37,039 nt of DNA from Bacteroidales bacterium (GCA_016934055.1 JAFGTR010000050.1:1-37039); one strand, 5' to 3'; shown: positions 17,922-27,187, counted from the first letter of the stretch. Program-made: numbers and translations. The notes: generated by a model not told the origin, from the sequence alone.

Positions 17922-18638
17922 ATGAAAATTGCTTTATTAGGCTATGGTAAGATGGGCAGGGAAGTTGAAAAAGCAGCCCTGGAAAGACATCATGAAATTG
18001 CTTTACTTATTGATATTGCGAATATTCAGGATCTCAATGAAGAGAATCTTTCTGCAGTTGATGTCGCTATCGATTTTTCAACACCTGATGCGGCTTATCA
18101 GAATATTATCACCTGTTTCCGGGCTGATACGCCTATTGTATGCGGGACAACAGGCTGGATCGACAAATTTGACACAGTAAAGAAAATGTGTGAAGAAAAG
18201 GGACATGCCTTTTTTTATGCACCGAATTTCAGCCTTGGAGTCAACATTTTATTTAACCTGAATAAATACCTGGCCCGCATTATGAACAATTTCAATGATT
18301 ATGACTGTTCAATAGAAGAAATTCACCATATCCATAAACTCGATGCTCCAAGTGGCACAGCCATTGCCCTTTCACGCGACATCATTGAATGTATCGATCG
18401 AAAAACACAGTGGGAACAGAACCCGGTATCAGACAGTTCATCTGTAAGGATAACAGCTATCAGGGAGGATGAGGTACCAGGTACACATATTGTTTCGTAT
18501 GATTCAGCTGTTGATTCAATTGAGATCAAACATACGGCAAAAAACCGAAAGGGACTTGCTCTGGGTGCTATCCTGGCCGCAGAATTTCTGGCGGGTAAGA
18601 AAGGATATTATACCATGAGTGACCTGCTTGGCTTTTAA
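17922..18638 (+). CDS. dapB: 4-hydroxy-tetrahydrodipicolinate reductase
   Basis: A 238-residue DapB, the NAD(P)H-dependent step that makes tetrahydrodipicolinate for lysine and diaminopimelate (peptidoglycan) synthesis. The N-terminal nucleotide-binding loop is ALLGYGKMGREVEKAA, and CGTTGW follows near residue 76. The catalytic and substrate loop is EIHHIHKLDAPSGTA, with the conserved His and Lys. It is shorter than the roughly 270-residue E. coli enzyme, as is common in Bacteroidota. lepB starts 9 bp downstream, so the three genes to 21417 probably form one operon. Confidence 0.96.
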   Translation: MKIALLGYGKMGREVEKAALERHHEIALLIDIANIQDLNEENLSAVDVAIDFSTPDAAYQNIITCFRADTPIVCGTTGWIDKFDTVKKMCEEKGHAFFYAPNFSLGVNILFNLNKYLARIMNNFNDYDCSIEEIHHIHKLDAPSGTAIALSRDIIECIDRKTQWEQNPVSDSSSVRITAIREDEVPGTHIVSYDSAVDSIEIKHTAKNRKGLALGAILAAEFLAGKKGYYTMSDLLGF

Positions 18639-18647
18639 CCATGCAAA

Positions 18648-19994
18648 ATGCCTGATCTTCGCCATAACATCAGCAGAAAAACCATAATACTTTTCCTTTT
18701 GTGGACAACAGGTTATGTGTTGTTTGTTCATTGGTGCTGCAATTACTGGTTGCTGTTCGGTATACTGTTCTTTGCTGATCTGTATTTTTTCAGGCTGATT
18801 CCGTGGACTTCCTGGACAATAAATAGAAAAACCGGGAAACGTCGACTTATCCCTGAAATGCTGGAGGCTTTTATTATTGCACTGGTGGTGGCTTTTTTAT
18901 TGCGCCTGTTTGTGGTTGAAGCCTATGTGATTCCAACCTCATCTATGGAAAAAACCATTAATGTAGGGGATTATATCTTTGTGAATAAACTGCGGTACGG
19001 GCCAAGAATGCCAATGACATTGTTTTCGTTACCATTTGTCCATAACACCCTCCCTTTTTCATCGCGGCCTTCATACAAAACGTGGATTGAGTTGAAATAT
19101 AACAGGCTCAAAGGCTATACCGGAATCCGTAATTATGATGTGGTGGTTTTTAACTTCCCTGAGGGGGACACTGTTTTACTCAACTGTTCAGACAGAGATG
19201 AAACATACTATACCCTGGTGCGGAAAACAGGCAGGGATTCCCTGTCTGAGAATTGCAGAATACTGGTAAGACCATTGGATAAAATGGAAAATTATATCAA
19301 GCGGTGTATCGGTATACCCGGAGATACCATCAGGATTCTCCATGGTAAGGCTTATATAAACAGGTACAAGGAACAGGAGCCGGAAAATGTACAGTACAAC
19401 TATTTTCTGATGTCCTCTTCAGGGAATATCGGACAACATTTGTCGGACTCGCTCGATATTTCATGGTATGATGTGAACTACAATGAATATAACGGGATAT
19501 ACGAAATTCCGCTGACCATGAAGGCTTATACTATCATCCAGAATTCCGGCATGATCAAAGGTATCCGGCGGCATGAAAGTGTTGACCCGGCCTTCACAAA
19601 TCAACAGGTGTTTCCCTTTGATAAAAATTACATGTGGACGGAAGATAACATGGGTCCGCTGATAGTCCCAAAAAAGAACATGACCCTCTCAATAAACAGG
19701 GATAACATTTCGTTATACCGCAGGATCATCTCGGTATATGAAAAGAAGGAATTACGCATCGACGGCCGGGATATATTTATCGACGATCAGAAAGCAGATC
19801 AGTATACTTTTAACATGGACTATTATTTTATGATGGGAGATAACCGCCATAACAGCAATGACTCGAGGTTCTGGGGATTTGTTCCCGAAGATCACATCAT
19901 TGGAAAAGCCTGGTTTGTGTGGCTGTCAATTGATAAGGACCAGTCAGGTCTGAAAAAGATAAGATGGAACAAAATGTTCAAAATCATTAAATAA
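18648..19994 (+). CDS. lepB: Signal peptidase I, first tandem copy
   Basis: A 448-residue S26 signal peptidase that cleaves export signals on the outer face of the inner membrane. Two hydrophobic segments lie at about 12-50, and a third at about 72-92 leads straight into VIPTSSMEKT with catalytic Ser99. Lys218 in NYIKRCIGIPGD is the expected general base, and GDNRHNSNDSRFWGFVPEDHIIG is the C-terminal box. The protein is longer than typical LepB because of the extra N-terminal helices and a long insertion between the Lys box and the C-terminal box, as in other Bacteroidota. Catalytic residues look intact. Confidence 0.95.
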   Translation: MPDLRHNISRKTIILFLLWTTGYVLFVHWCCNYWLLFGILFFADLYFFRLIPWTSWTINRKTGKRRLIPEMLEAFIIALVVAFLLRLFVVEAYVIPTSSMEKTINVGDYIFVNKLRYGPRMPMTLFSLPFVHNTLPFSSRPSYKTWIELKYNRLKGYTGIRNYDVVVFNFPEGDTVLLNCSDRDETYYTLVRKTGRDSLSENCRILVRPLDKMENYIKRCIGIPGDTIRILHGKAYINRYKEQEPENVQYNYFLMSSSGNIGQHLSDSLDISWYDVNYNEYNGIYEIPLTMKAYTIIQNSGMIKGIRRHESVDPAFTNQQVFPFDKNYMWTEDNMGPLIVPKKNMTLSINRDNISLYRRIISVYEKKELRIDGRDIFIDDQKADQYTFNMDYYFMMGDNRHNSNDSRFWGFVPEDHIIGKAWFVWLSIDKDQSGLKKIRWNKMFKIIK

Positions 19995-20025
19995 ATACTA
20001 TTTTTAACGATCAAAATAAAATCCT

Positions 20026-21417
20026 ATGAAAGTATCCCGTAAAGATCTGATCTATTTTATTGTTGTCAGCATAATATATATACTGTGGGTAATATGGTTG
20101 AAAAACTATTGGTTTTTTCTTGGTTTATTGGTTGTATTTGATATTTATATTACCAAAAAAGTCAACTGGAGTTTCTGGAAGAGAAGGGACGGGAAGAACA
20201 GCAAGTTGGTCGAATGGATCGATGCCCTCATCTTTGCCGTTATCGCGGTTACCATCATCAATATCTTCCTTTTCCAGAACTACAAGATCCCAACAGGTTC
20301 AATGGAAAAATCTTTGCTGGTCGGAGATCACCTGTATGTCAGCAAGGTAGCTTACGGTCCCCGTATCCCCAATACGCCTATTGCCTTTCCTTTCACTCAA
20401 CATACCCTTCCTTTAACAAAGAAGACAAAATCGTTTGTTGAATGGGTTAAATGGCCTTATAAGCGACTGGCTGGTTTTGGCAAGATCAAACGCGATGATC
20501 CGGTGGTTTTTAATTTTCCGGCTGGTGATACTGTTGTTATTCAGCATCAGAATGTAAGTTATTATCAGCTCGTACGTGATGCGGCCATGAATTTTAAAAG
20601 ACTTGACCAGCATGCCGGAAAACCGGTTAAAACTGAACAGGCATATTATGCCATGGGCCGTGAAGAGGTCCGGAGGCAGTTTGATATTGTTGTACGACCT
20701 GTTGATAAGCGCGATAATTATATTAAACGATGTGTGGCTGTTCCGGGTGATACTTTGCAAATCATCAGAGGTAAAGTATATACCAACGGGAGGCCGCAAA
20801 AGGAAATACCCGGCATACAGTATGAGTATTATATACGTGTTGAAGGGCCAACCATAAGTTCAAGGGTTCTGAACCGTATGGACATATATGAAGCCAGTAT
20901 GATTCCCGGAACTCCTCATCTAAGTGCCAAACTTACCGATGAAAATGTTAAGAAGATTAAGGCTTTTAAAAATGTAAAAGATGTGATGCGTATCTATGAT
21001 GATACCTATAACTATGCAAGAAGTTACAATTATTTTCCAAGTGATACCAACTTCAAATGGAGCCTTGATGAGTATGGTCCTCTGTATATACCTGCCAAAG
21101 GGGCTACTATAAAGCTCAGTACTGACAACTTACCCCTGTATGAAAGAATTATTGATTATTATGAAAAGAATGATCTGGATATAAGGGACGGTAAAATATA
21201 TATTAATGGTGTTGAGACCGATAAATATACCTTTAAAATGGACTATTACTGGATGATGGGGGACAACCGGCACAGCAGCCTTGATTCGAGGTTCTGGGGT
21301 TTTGTGCCTGAAGATCACATCATTGGCAAACCAAGATTTGTCTGGCTTTCACTTGACAACAATAAAACATTCCTCAAACGTATACGCTGGAAAAGGTTTT
21401 TTATGGGTATTAAGTAG
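20026..21417 (+). CDS. lepB: Signal peptidase I, second tandem copy
   Basis: A 463-residue paralogue of the gene just upstream, with the same architecture: N-terminal hydrophobic segments to about 83, KIPTGSMEKSLLVGDH (Ser92), NYIKRCVAVPGD (Lys234) and GDNRHSSLDSRFWGFVPEDHIIG. Both catalytic residues are present. The two copies diverge strongly in the middle insertion but share the boxes, so the duplication is old. The 31-bp gap from the first copy implies co-expression. Two active enzymes may divide substrates, for example lipid-poor secreted proteins against type IX cargo; that is speculation. Confidence 0.95.
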   Translation: MKVSRKDLIYFIVVSIIYILWVIWLKNYWFFLGLLVVFDIYITKKVNWSFWKRRDGKNSKLVEWIDALIFAVIAVTIINIFLFQNYKIPTGSMEKSLLVGDHLYVSKVAYGPRIPNTPIAFPFTQHTLPLTKKTKSFVEWVKWPYKRLAGFGKIKRDDPVVFNFPAGDTVVIQHQNVSYYQLVRDAAMNFKRLDQHAGKPVKTEQAYYAMGREEVRRQFDIVVRPVDKRDNYIKRCVAVPGDTLQIIRGKVYTNGRPQKEIPGIQYEYYIRVEGPTISSRVLNRMDIYEASMIPGTPHLSAKLTDENVKKIKAFKNVKDVMRIYDDTYNYARSYNYFPSDTNFKWSLDEYGPLYIPAKGATIKLSTDNLPLYERIIDYYEKNDLDIRDGKIYINGVETDKYTFKMDYYWMMGDNRHSSLDSRFWGFVPEDHIIGKPRFVWLSLDNNKTFLKRIRWKRFFMGIK

Positions 21418-21436
21418 TTAGTGGTTTGTAGGTTCT

Positions 21437-21450
21437 CTTGTCCCTTGTCA
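21437..21450. repeat. GGGACAA-type word in convergent gap (reverse orientation)
   Basis: CTTGTCCCTTGTCA contains one full and one partial reverse-complement copy of GGGACAA, the heptamer repeated at 13980. It fills most of the 36-bp gap between lepB and the convergent dipeptidase gene. Confidence 0.7.
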
Positions 21451-21453
21451 CCA

Positions 21454-23088
21454 TTAATGTCCGCTTTCTCCCTGATACTTCAACTTTTCGCCGGCATCTT
21501 CAACCACCATACGGTACCATTCTTCATTGTATCCGGGCTGGCTGACATTAGGATTACGCTGCCCGGGAACAGGTGTTTTTACGTTACCATCCATATATTT
21601 GGTGAATAAATGAGCATACAATCCTTTCCAGGCGTTGAAAGTTTTGGCTCCTGCTTTACATGAAAAATCCGTCATTAAGGCCTGTGCTTCCTGCGGTTTT
21701 TCCTTGTATAATTTAAGCACTGCTTCATCATTCTTTATGACAGCATCCACGAATCCTTTTTCCAGCTCCTGCTGTTTGGTTTGTATCTCTGGTATCATAT
21801 AGCTATACTTTGTATAAGCAAAATTGGATACCTGGTTGAAAATCCAGAAAGCTGAACTGTCACTGAAAACCATCATAGAACCATTCCCCACGGCAAAGTT
21901 TTCAGGTACCCTGGTGATGCCGCAATACATGGGCGTATATACTGTTGTGTAAGTGTCATCCACGCCAAACCAAAGGATGCCTCCGACAGGGTCGGGGAAC
22001 CATGAGCGCGATTGAGTCACAAAAGAAAATCCGGTCTGTTGCGTTGAGATCGCTCTTTCGTTCAGATAAGTTACCCCGTCCATATCCCATGTCATAGGTC
22101 TCCATCTGACAATACACTGGAAAGGTCCGGCTCCTATATCTTTTGTCATATCCATGACAGTCCCCTGAAAATAATCCCGCATCATGCCCATGACATCCCG
22201 GACGGTAAGCTTACGGTTGACTTTCACCCATAAAGGCATGCGGTTTTTGAGGTTATGACCGGTGGCATAATCCTCGTATTGGTCCATATCATCTGCCACC
22301 TTCCGGAAGCCTGACCATACACGTGATTCGCAAAACCTGGCACCACCGAAGTCAACAGGTGCATAAGCGTCAGAAAAACTGAAATCCTCATCTTTACCGT
22401 TATAATAGCCTTTTTCTCGGGCAAATGAAATTACATCGCTGGCGTACAGACAATTCTCGGGGTCATTCAGGGGGAAGGTTGTTATTCGTGCCTGGTTGGC
22501 ATGTCCGCACACGTACCCGTCGGGTACCCTTCGTGCAACCCATACAGCTCCTTTATTACCAACGCCCTTGCCGATCATTTCCATAATCCAGACTTCATGG
22601 GGATCAGATATTGAAAAAGACTCACCACTACTGCAATAACCATATTTTTCCATGAGGTCTCCAATGATCGTTATGGCTTCGCGGGCAGTCTTAGCACGTT
22701 TCAGGGCAATGTACATAAGACTCCCGTAATCCATTATGCCTGTGGAGTCCTGCAGTTCCTGCCTGCCGCCGTATGTTGTTTCACCAATAGCGACCTGGTG
22801 TTCATTTATGTTGCCAACGACTGAATATGTATGTTGCACCTGGGGTATCCTGCCCAGAAATTTTCCGGTATCCCATTCATACACATCAAGCATGGTCCCC
22901 TCGGGATAGTCTTTTGCCGGTGTAAAATACAGTTCTCCGTAAAGTACATGAGAATCAGCTGCATAGGTTATCATGGTTGAGCCGTCAACTGATGCGCCCT
23001 TTGAGATCAGAAAGTTTGTACAGGGAAAAACATTGGTGATGGAAAAAACACCGCAGGCAATAAGTGTGGCAAGATTTTTATTTGTCAT
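21454..23088 (-). CDS. Peptidase family C69 (U34-like) dipeptidase
   Basis: A 544-residue Ntn-hydrolase of the C69 dipeptidase family. Residues 1-22 are a signal-like hydrophobic segment ending right before PCTNFLISKGASVDGSTM, so Cys23 would become the N-terminal nucleophile once the leader is removed. GETTYGGR, GSLMYIALKRAKTAREAI and VWIMEMIGKG are further family motifs. Related enzymes act on dipeptides with broad specificity; the location implied here is periplasmic or external. It is a lone gene on the minus strand, converging on lepB across a 36-bp gap. Confidence 0.88.
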   Translation of the reverse strand: MTNKNLATLIACGVFSITNVFPCTNFLISKGASVDGSTMITYAADSHVLYGELYFTPAKDYPEGTMLDVYEWDTGKFLGRIPQVQHTYSVVGNINEHQVAIGETTYGGRQELQDSTGIMDYGSLMYIALKRAKTAREAITIIGDLMEKYGYCSSGESFSISDPHEVWIMEMIGKGVGNKGAVWVARRVPDGYVCGHANQARITTFPLNDPENCLYASDVISFAREKGYYNGKDEDFSFSDAYAPVDFGGARFCESRVWSGFRKVADDMDQYEDYATGHNLKNRMPLWVKVNRKLTVRDVMGMMRDYFQGTVMDMTKDIGAGPFQCIVRWRPMTWDMDGVTYLNERAISTQQTGFSFVTQSRSWFPDPVGGILWFGVDDTYTTVYTPMYCGITRVPENFAVGNGSMMVFSDSSAFWIFNQVSNFAYTKYSYMIPEIQTKQQELEKGFVDAVIKNDEAVLKLYKEKPQEAQALMTDFSCKAGAKTFNAWKGLYAHLFTKYMDGNVKTPVPGQRNPNVSQPGYNEEWYRMVVEDAGEKLKYQGESGH

Positions 23089-23365
23089 AATTATAGAATT
23101 TGTTATGTCGTAAAAGTAACATTTTCTTCTGATTATTAATGTGAGGCAGATATTGAGTATTAAATAAGTGTTTTTTTTACATTTTTTAAAAAATTTTACT
23201 TTTTTATTAGGATTACCCTGTATTTTGAACGGTCTGTTAATAAAAAAGGTATTTTATTAAAAATGAAACATTGGTTCTTTTAATGTTTGTTATTTTGTTA
23301 TGAAAAATGAGCAGCACATTAACATTTTTTAATAATTGTTGTTTATATTTTAGAAATTAAGAGTG

Positions 23366-23373
23366 TAAATTTG
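23366..23373 (+). promoter_or_regulatory. Candidate promoter of an orphan transcript
   Basis: TAAATTTG is an exact TAnnTTTG -7 box on the plus strand, with TTG about 24 bp upstream. No plus-strand gene follows, but a terminator lies 100 bp downstream. Confidence 0.5.
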
Positions 23374-23379
23374 CAGCAT

Positions 23380-23503
23380 GATAAGCAACATAATGGTTAG
23401 TTAGTTAGTATTCATTGATGAGTAGGTTTAGTTAATAATTAGTTTGTTTTTTTGTAGTTAGGGTTAAGGTTGGGTGAGGATCGACAGATCCTCACCTTTT
23501 TTT
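23380..23503 (+). ncRNA. Candidate small non-coding RNA, about 120 nt
   Basis: A consensus -7 box (23366-23373) and a strong intrinsic terminator (23473-23503) bracket this region, which holds no credible gene. The body is low in C and rich in T, A and G, with repeated GTTAG/TTAGT words. The only short frame near the start (ATG at 23378) runs eight codons. The flanking genes are both on the minus strand and diverge or end here, so the unit is not a leader of a neighbour. I cannot assign it to a known RNA family. Confidence 0.42.
23473..23503 (+). terminator. Strong rho-independent terminator, plus strand
   Basis: GGTGAGGATC (23473-23482), loop GACA, GATCCTCACC (23487-23496): ten perfect pairs followed by seven T. 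The opposite strand has no T-run after the stem, so it works for plus-strand transcription only, although no plus-strand gene precedes it. Confidence 0.92.
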
Positions 23504-23599
23504 ATGTGGCTCAGTATGCAGTGAGGTATTATTGATCCTGCATAACACCTTTTTGTTTGCAGGAGAGGCTTGCAAGCTGTCCCGATGGTGCGTTTACCC

Positions 23600-24682
23600 T
23601 TAACGTGGCGGATCATAAAAAAAAACAATGCCGGACGAAGAATCTTTTCTGGCTCCTGTAACGCTGGCAAGACAATTGGTTTCATTTCTCATTCTCAGTA
23701 TGCCCAGTAAGGCAAAGATCAAGGCTTCCTTATATTGAATAACATTATCCTCGGGGATAACAAATTCACTGCTCGTGTTATCCCTTAACAATTCCATGAG
23801 GAGTGTATTATAGGTTCCTCCGCCGGTTACCAGGATTTTCTTTGAAGGATCATTGTCAATATTTGCTGTAATCTGCCGGGCAATATGCAGACACACTGTT
23901 CTTATAAGGTCGGGTACAGCGTAAGAAGAACTGGTGATCAGTGGTAATACATGTTGTTCAACCCATTCGCGACTCAGGGATTTTGGTGGCGGAGCCGAAT
24001 AAAAAGCCAGTGCATCGAGTGCAGATAGTATTTCATTGATCACTTTGCCTGAGCGTCCGATATGGCCATTCTTATCAAACTGTAATCCAAGCTTTTGAGA
24101 GAGATCGTTGATGAGGATATTCACGGGGCAGATGTCAAAGGCTATTCTTTTATTGCCTTTATGGTAAGAGATATTGGCAAATCCGCCCAGGTTAAGGCAG
24201 TAATCGTAATCGCCAAAAAGCATTTCATCTCCTATGGGCACAAGCGGAGCTCCCTGCCCTCCAAGAGCCACGTCGAAGGATCTGAAATCCGTTATGGTTG
24301 TCATGTTACATGAGGAAGCCAGGACGGCTCCGTCTCCAAGCTGGAACGTAAGGCCATTTTCAGGCATATGAAAAACAGTATGTCCGTGTGAGGCGATGAG
24401 GTCGGGACGTTCATTACTGCCGGATAGGAAAGCGTTGATCTGTTCTCCGATATATCGTCCGTATTCTTTATGCAATAACAGGAGCGAGAGGCCATCCAGT
24501 GATGGTGCATTTTTAAGGCGCTGTTGCCATGAATCGGGATAGGGCAGTGTAACGGCTTTATGAATGGCGTATGACCATTGCCCATCTGATAATGAGAAAT
24601 GGCAGAGAGCAAGATCGAGGCCATCCAGACTGGTCCCTGACATTACACCCAGGGCATGATAGTTACTGGCTGAATGATCCAT
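23600..24682 (-). CDS. anmK: Anhydro-N-acetylmuramic acid kinase
   Basis: A 360-residue AnmK of the ASKHA fold, which phosphorylates and opens 1,6-anhydro-MurNAc during recycling of peptidoglycan. GVMSGTSLDGLDLAL is the N-terminal phosphate loop, ASHGHTVFHMP and TDFRSFDVALGGQGAPLVP follow, and FDICPVNILIN carries the conserved catalytic Asp. VTGGGTYNTLLMELL is the late nucleotide motif. Length is normal. It lies 13 bp after the M23 peptidase gene on the same strand, so the two wall-active genes probably form a transcription unit. Confidence 0.94.
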   Translation of the reverse strand: MDHSASNYHALGVMSGTSLDGLDLALCHFSLSDGQWSYAIHKAVTLPYPDSWQQRLKNAPSLDGLSLLLLHKEYGRYIGEQINAFLSGSNERPDLIASHGHTVFHMPENGLTFQLGDGAVLASSCNMTTITDFRSFDVALGGQGAPLVPIGDEMLFGDYDYCLNLGGFANISYHKGNKRIAFDICPVNILINDLSQKLGLQFDKNGHIGRSGKVINEILSALDALAFYSAPPPKSLSREWVEQHVLPLITSSSYAVPDLIRTVCLHIARQITANIDNDPSKKILVTGGGTYNTLLMELLRDNTSSEFVIPEDNVIQYKEALIFALLGILRMRNETNCLASVTGARKDSSSGIVFFYDPPR

Positions 24683-24695
24683 GATTACCGGAATG

Positions 24696-26429
24696 TTAAA
24701 AATAAAAACGCCCTTTAAATTTACGAATGTTATCTTTACGGTCAGTGATGATCAGCTCGAGTGTATGTTCTTTGTTTTGCTGCAGTCTTGATGCATCAGG
24801 CCTGTAAAACAACAGGTCATTTTTGGCATCGAATTCAAATAAAGCCCATTTACCATCAATGAATCCGTTATAGGTTCCTATACCTGACAAGTCATCTTTT
24901 ATCCTGAAAGAAATAATTTGATGAGTTGTGTACTTTTTTTTACTCACAAATGAAACAGGGTTTATTTCGGGAGGCATGGTGTCGACAAATATGGCAAACC
25001 GGCCAAAAGATCCGGCGCGCGATGTGACATATCCGTTTTTGTAATGACCTCCTGTGCTTGATATTTTATCCTTGTTGTCGATCATAACAATGATAGCTTT
25101 TGAACTCAAAGCCTGGGGCAGGTTAACAGGTTTTATGGAAATCATGTATGTTCCGTGTACAGGTGTACTTTCTTCATGAACATGATGCAGGGCCGAAAAC
25201 AATGTGTCTGCGGCTTTCTCTGCCTTATACCTGAAATCAATATGGGTAAAGAGCGCCCCATTGGGCAGTGCAATTTTTACCTGCTCTGTTTCATATACAT
25301 TCACAGTGTTGTAATAAAAAGAGTCAGCGTAGTGTGGATGAACAGCATCAGACGGTATTTTTTCATCAAATGAAGATATCACATGAAAATCCAGGGATGC
25401 CTGATTGCCTGCTACATCCTTAACCTGAACAGACACCTTGTGTTCCAGCGAGTCGGTGAAGGTGCAGATGCCATTGTTGATCATACCTTTATATATGTCA
25501 AGTTTGTTGTTAGGATCAACAAAAAGCTTCTGAATCTTCCGGCCGTTGCTGACTTTTTCAGCATAGTCAATATGACTGTTTACATAGGATGATTTTCCAA
25601 ATGATATCCTGTCGAGTTCAAATGAATTTTTAAGTTTGTCATCCACCACCAATGAAACAGAAAAAGGGCTGCACATATTTTCCCTGCCATCGAGATAATC
25701 ATATGTCTCAATACCAAATCCGATATCCCCCCACACTTTAACGGGACCGGGAATTGAGTATTTGTTGCCGTTATTGTTTTTTAAAGGTATGATAACCTTG
25801 TTTGGGGTGCCGTCAACCTGTGCATGCGGGTTAATGGGGTATATACCAAGACAGGTAATTCGGGGTGTTCTGCTGTCTGCAACAGGGAAATCAAATGTAA
25901 GCACATTGAGTGGAATTGCTCCCCGGCTGTCGCGTATCTCAAAGTGAAGGTGCGGCCCGAAGGAATAACCCGTGTTTCCTGAAAAAGCAATTATCTGGCC
26001 CTGGAGAACAGGAAATTTATCAGCTTCCGGGTAAAGGTTGATAACGTATTTCCGCCTCTGATACTGCTGGTCTTTAACATATTTTTCAATTTCAGGCATA
26101 AATTCACTGAGGTGTCCGTATACACTTGTATAACCGTTTGGGTGAGCTATATACACTGCCTTACCATAACCGTTCAGGGTCACGGCAATACGGGATACAT
26201 AGCCCTCCTTAATGGCATAAACTTTACTTCCGGTTTCAGCCAGGAAATCAATTCCCGAATGAAAATGAGCTTCCCTGATCTCTCCATAGTTGCTTGTCAG
26301 ATAAAGCGGAACATCAACAGGCGGCACAAAGGTATTGCGCTCATTTGGCGGCTGTGCAGAAACGTACAGTTTGGAAATGATCAGACAACAAAGGATCCAA
26401 AGGGCAAAATGTTTGAAATCATTTTTCAT
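24696..26429 (-). CDS. M23 family metallopeptidase (LytM-like), exported
   Basis: A 577-residue exported protein. Residues 1-25 are a signal peptide. The M23 domain comes first (about 45-170): HSGID (His57, Asp61) and HLHFE (His160, His162) supply the zinc ligands and catalytic His, all intact. Such enzymes cut peptide cross-links of peptidoglycan. The remaining 400 residues are beta-rich and contain segments such as DNKDKISSTGGHYKNGY and IKDDLSGIGTYNGFIDGKW, typical of large Bacteroidota M23 proteins with Ig-like modules. It precedes anmK in a two-gene unit and is divergent from the coiled-coil/zapA genes. Confidence 0.92.
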   Translation of the reverse strand: MKNDFKHFALWILCCLIISKLYVSAQPPNERNTFVPPVDVPLYLTSNYGEIREAHFHSGIDFLAETGSKVYAIKEGYVSRIAVTLNGYGKAVYIAHPNGYTSVYGHLSEFMPEIEKYVKDQQYQRRKYVINLYPEADKFPVLQGQIIAFSGNTGYSFGPHLHFEIRDSRGAIPLNVLTFDFPVADSRTPRITCLGIYPINPHAQVDGTPNKVIIPLKNNNGNKYSIPGPVKVWGDIGFGIETYDYLDGRENMCSPFSVSLVVDDKLKNSFELDRISFGKSSYVNSHIDYAEKVSNGRKIQKLFVDPNNKLDIYKGMINNGICTFTDSLEHKVSVQVKDVAGNQASLDFHVISSFDEKIPSDAVHPHYADSFYYNTVNVYETEQVKIALPNGALFTHIDFRYKAEKAADTLFSALHHVHEESTPVHGTYMISIKPVNLPQALSSKAIIVMIDNKDKISSTGGHYKNGYVTSRAGSFGRFAIFVDTMPPEINPVSFVSKKKYTTHQIISFRIKDDLSGIGTYNGFIDGKWALFEFDAKNDLLFYRPDASRLQQNKEHTLELIITDRKDNIRKFKGRFYF

Positions 26430-26544
26430 AGCGGTTTATATGGTTTCTATTATGTGTATGGGTAAAACTATAAACTTCTGTTTTTTTTATGGTTATTTGA
26501 ACCAACAAATTATTAAATTTGTTTTAATAATTGAAAATACACAT

Positions 26545-26552
26545 TATCTTTG
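26545..26552 (+). promoter_or_regulatory. Candidate -7 box placing a nearly leaderless transcript
   Basis: TATCTTTG matches TAnnTTTG, with TTG 23 bp upstream. The ATG of the coiled-coil gene is only 6 nt past the box, where RNA synthesis itself should start. Confidence 0.55.
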
Positions 26553-26558
26553 TATGTG

Positions 26559-26855
26559 ATGGATGACAGTAAGGACAACATAATAAATGAACTAAAAAAT
26601 AAAATTAAGACAATCATTTCTTTATACGAAAACCAAAAAAACAATAATAAAGAATTAGAAGATAATAACCGTGAATTAAACGAAAAGCTGATTCTGTTGG
26701 AGAATAAAATAAGTGATGTTGAAGAAAAATATGAAAATCTGAAGCTTGCCAGGGCATTGATAACACCCGGAGATGAGGGAACCCACGAAGCTAAGATTAA
26801 GGTAAACAGAATTGTGCGGGAAATTGATAAATGTATTGCTCTTTTAAACCGATAG
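26559..26855 (+). CDS. Small coiled-coil protein upstream of zapA
   Basis: A 98-residue, highly charged protein, almost wholly helical. A coiled coil runs from about 5 to 65 and is rich in Asn, Glu and Lys. A short C-terminal segment, LARALITPGDEGTHEAKIKVNRIVREIDKCIALL, looks like a separate dimer helix. It lies 15 bp before zapA and is likely co-transcribed with it, so a role in division, similar in concept to ZapB, is a reasonable guess but not a family assignment. I choose the ATG at 26559 over TTG at 26550 because the latter overlaps the -7 box. Confidence 0.75.
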   Translation: MDDSKDNIINELKNKIKTIISLYENQKNNNKELEDNNRELNEKLILLENKISDVEEKYENLKLARALITPGDEGTHEAKIKVNRIVREIDKCIALLNR

Positions 26856-26870
26856 TATTTTTTTAATCTA

Positions 26871-27161
26871 ATGGATGAAAAGTTATCAATTAAAGTCAAT
26901 ATTGCTGACCGCTATTATCCATTAAAAATTGAGAGAAAAGACGAGGAGAAGATCAGAAAAGCAGCCAAGTTAATAAATGAAAAAGTAATTCAATATAAAC
27001 AACGGTATCTTGATAAGGATACACAGGATTTTCTGGCAATGGCTGCCCTTCAGTTTGTGTCTAAGGTTCTGGAACTGGAAGAAAAATTTGATTCAGGTCC
27101 GATTGAACAACAGGTAAAGGAACTTAACCGTGAACTTGAAGAATATTTAAAAGGAGAGTAA
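26871..27161 (+). CDS. zapA: Cell division protein ZapA
   Basis: A 96-residue ZapA. The N-terminal beta hairpin LSIKVNIADRYYPLKIERKDEEKIRKAAKLINEKV is the family core that binds FtsZ, and the C-terminal coiled coil (about 60-93) drives tetramer formation. ZapA bundles FtsZ filaments at the division ring. The gene follows a coiled-coil protein gene and precedes a 6S RNA candidate and rny; a zapA/6S neighbourhood is also seen in Gammaproteobacteria. Confidence 0.92.
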   Translation: MDEKLSIKVNIADRYYPLKIERKDEEKIRKAAKLINEKVIQYKQRYLDKDTQDFLAMAALQFVSKVLELEEKFDSGPIEQQVKELNRELEEYLKGE

Positions 27162-27187
27162 TATACGTTCTTTAAAATACAAAAGCA

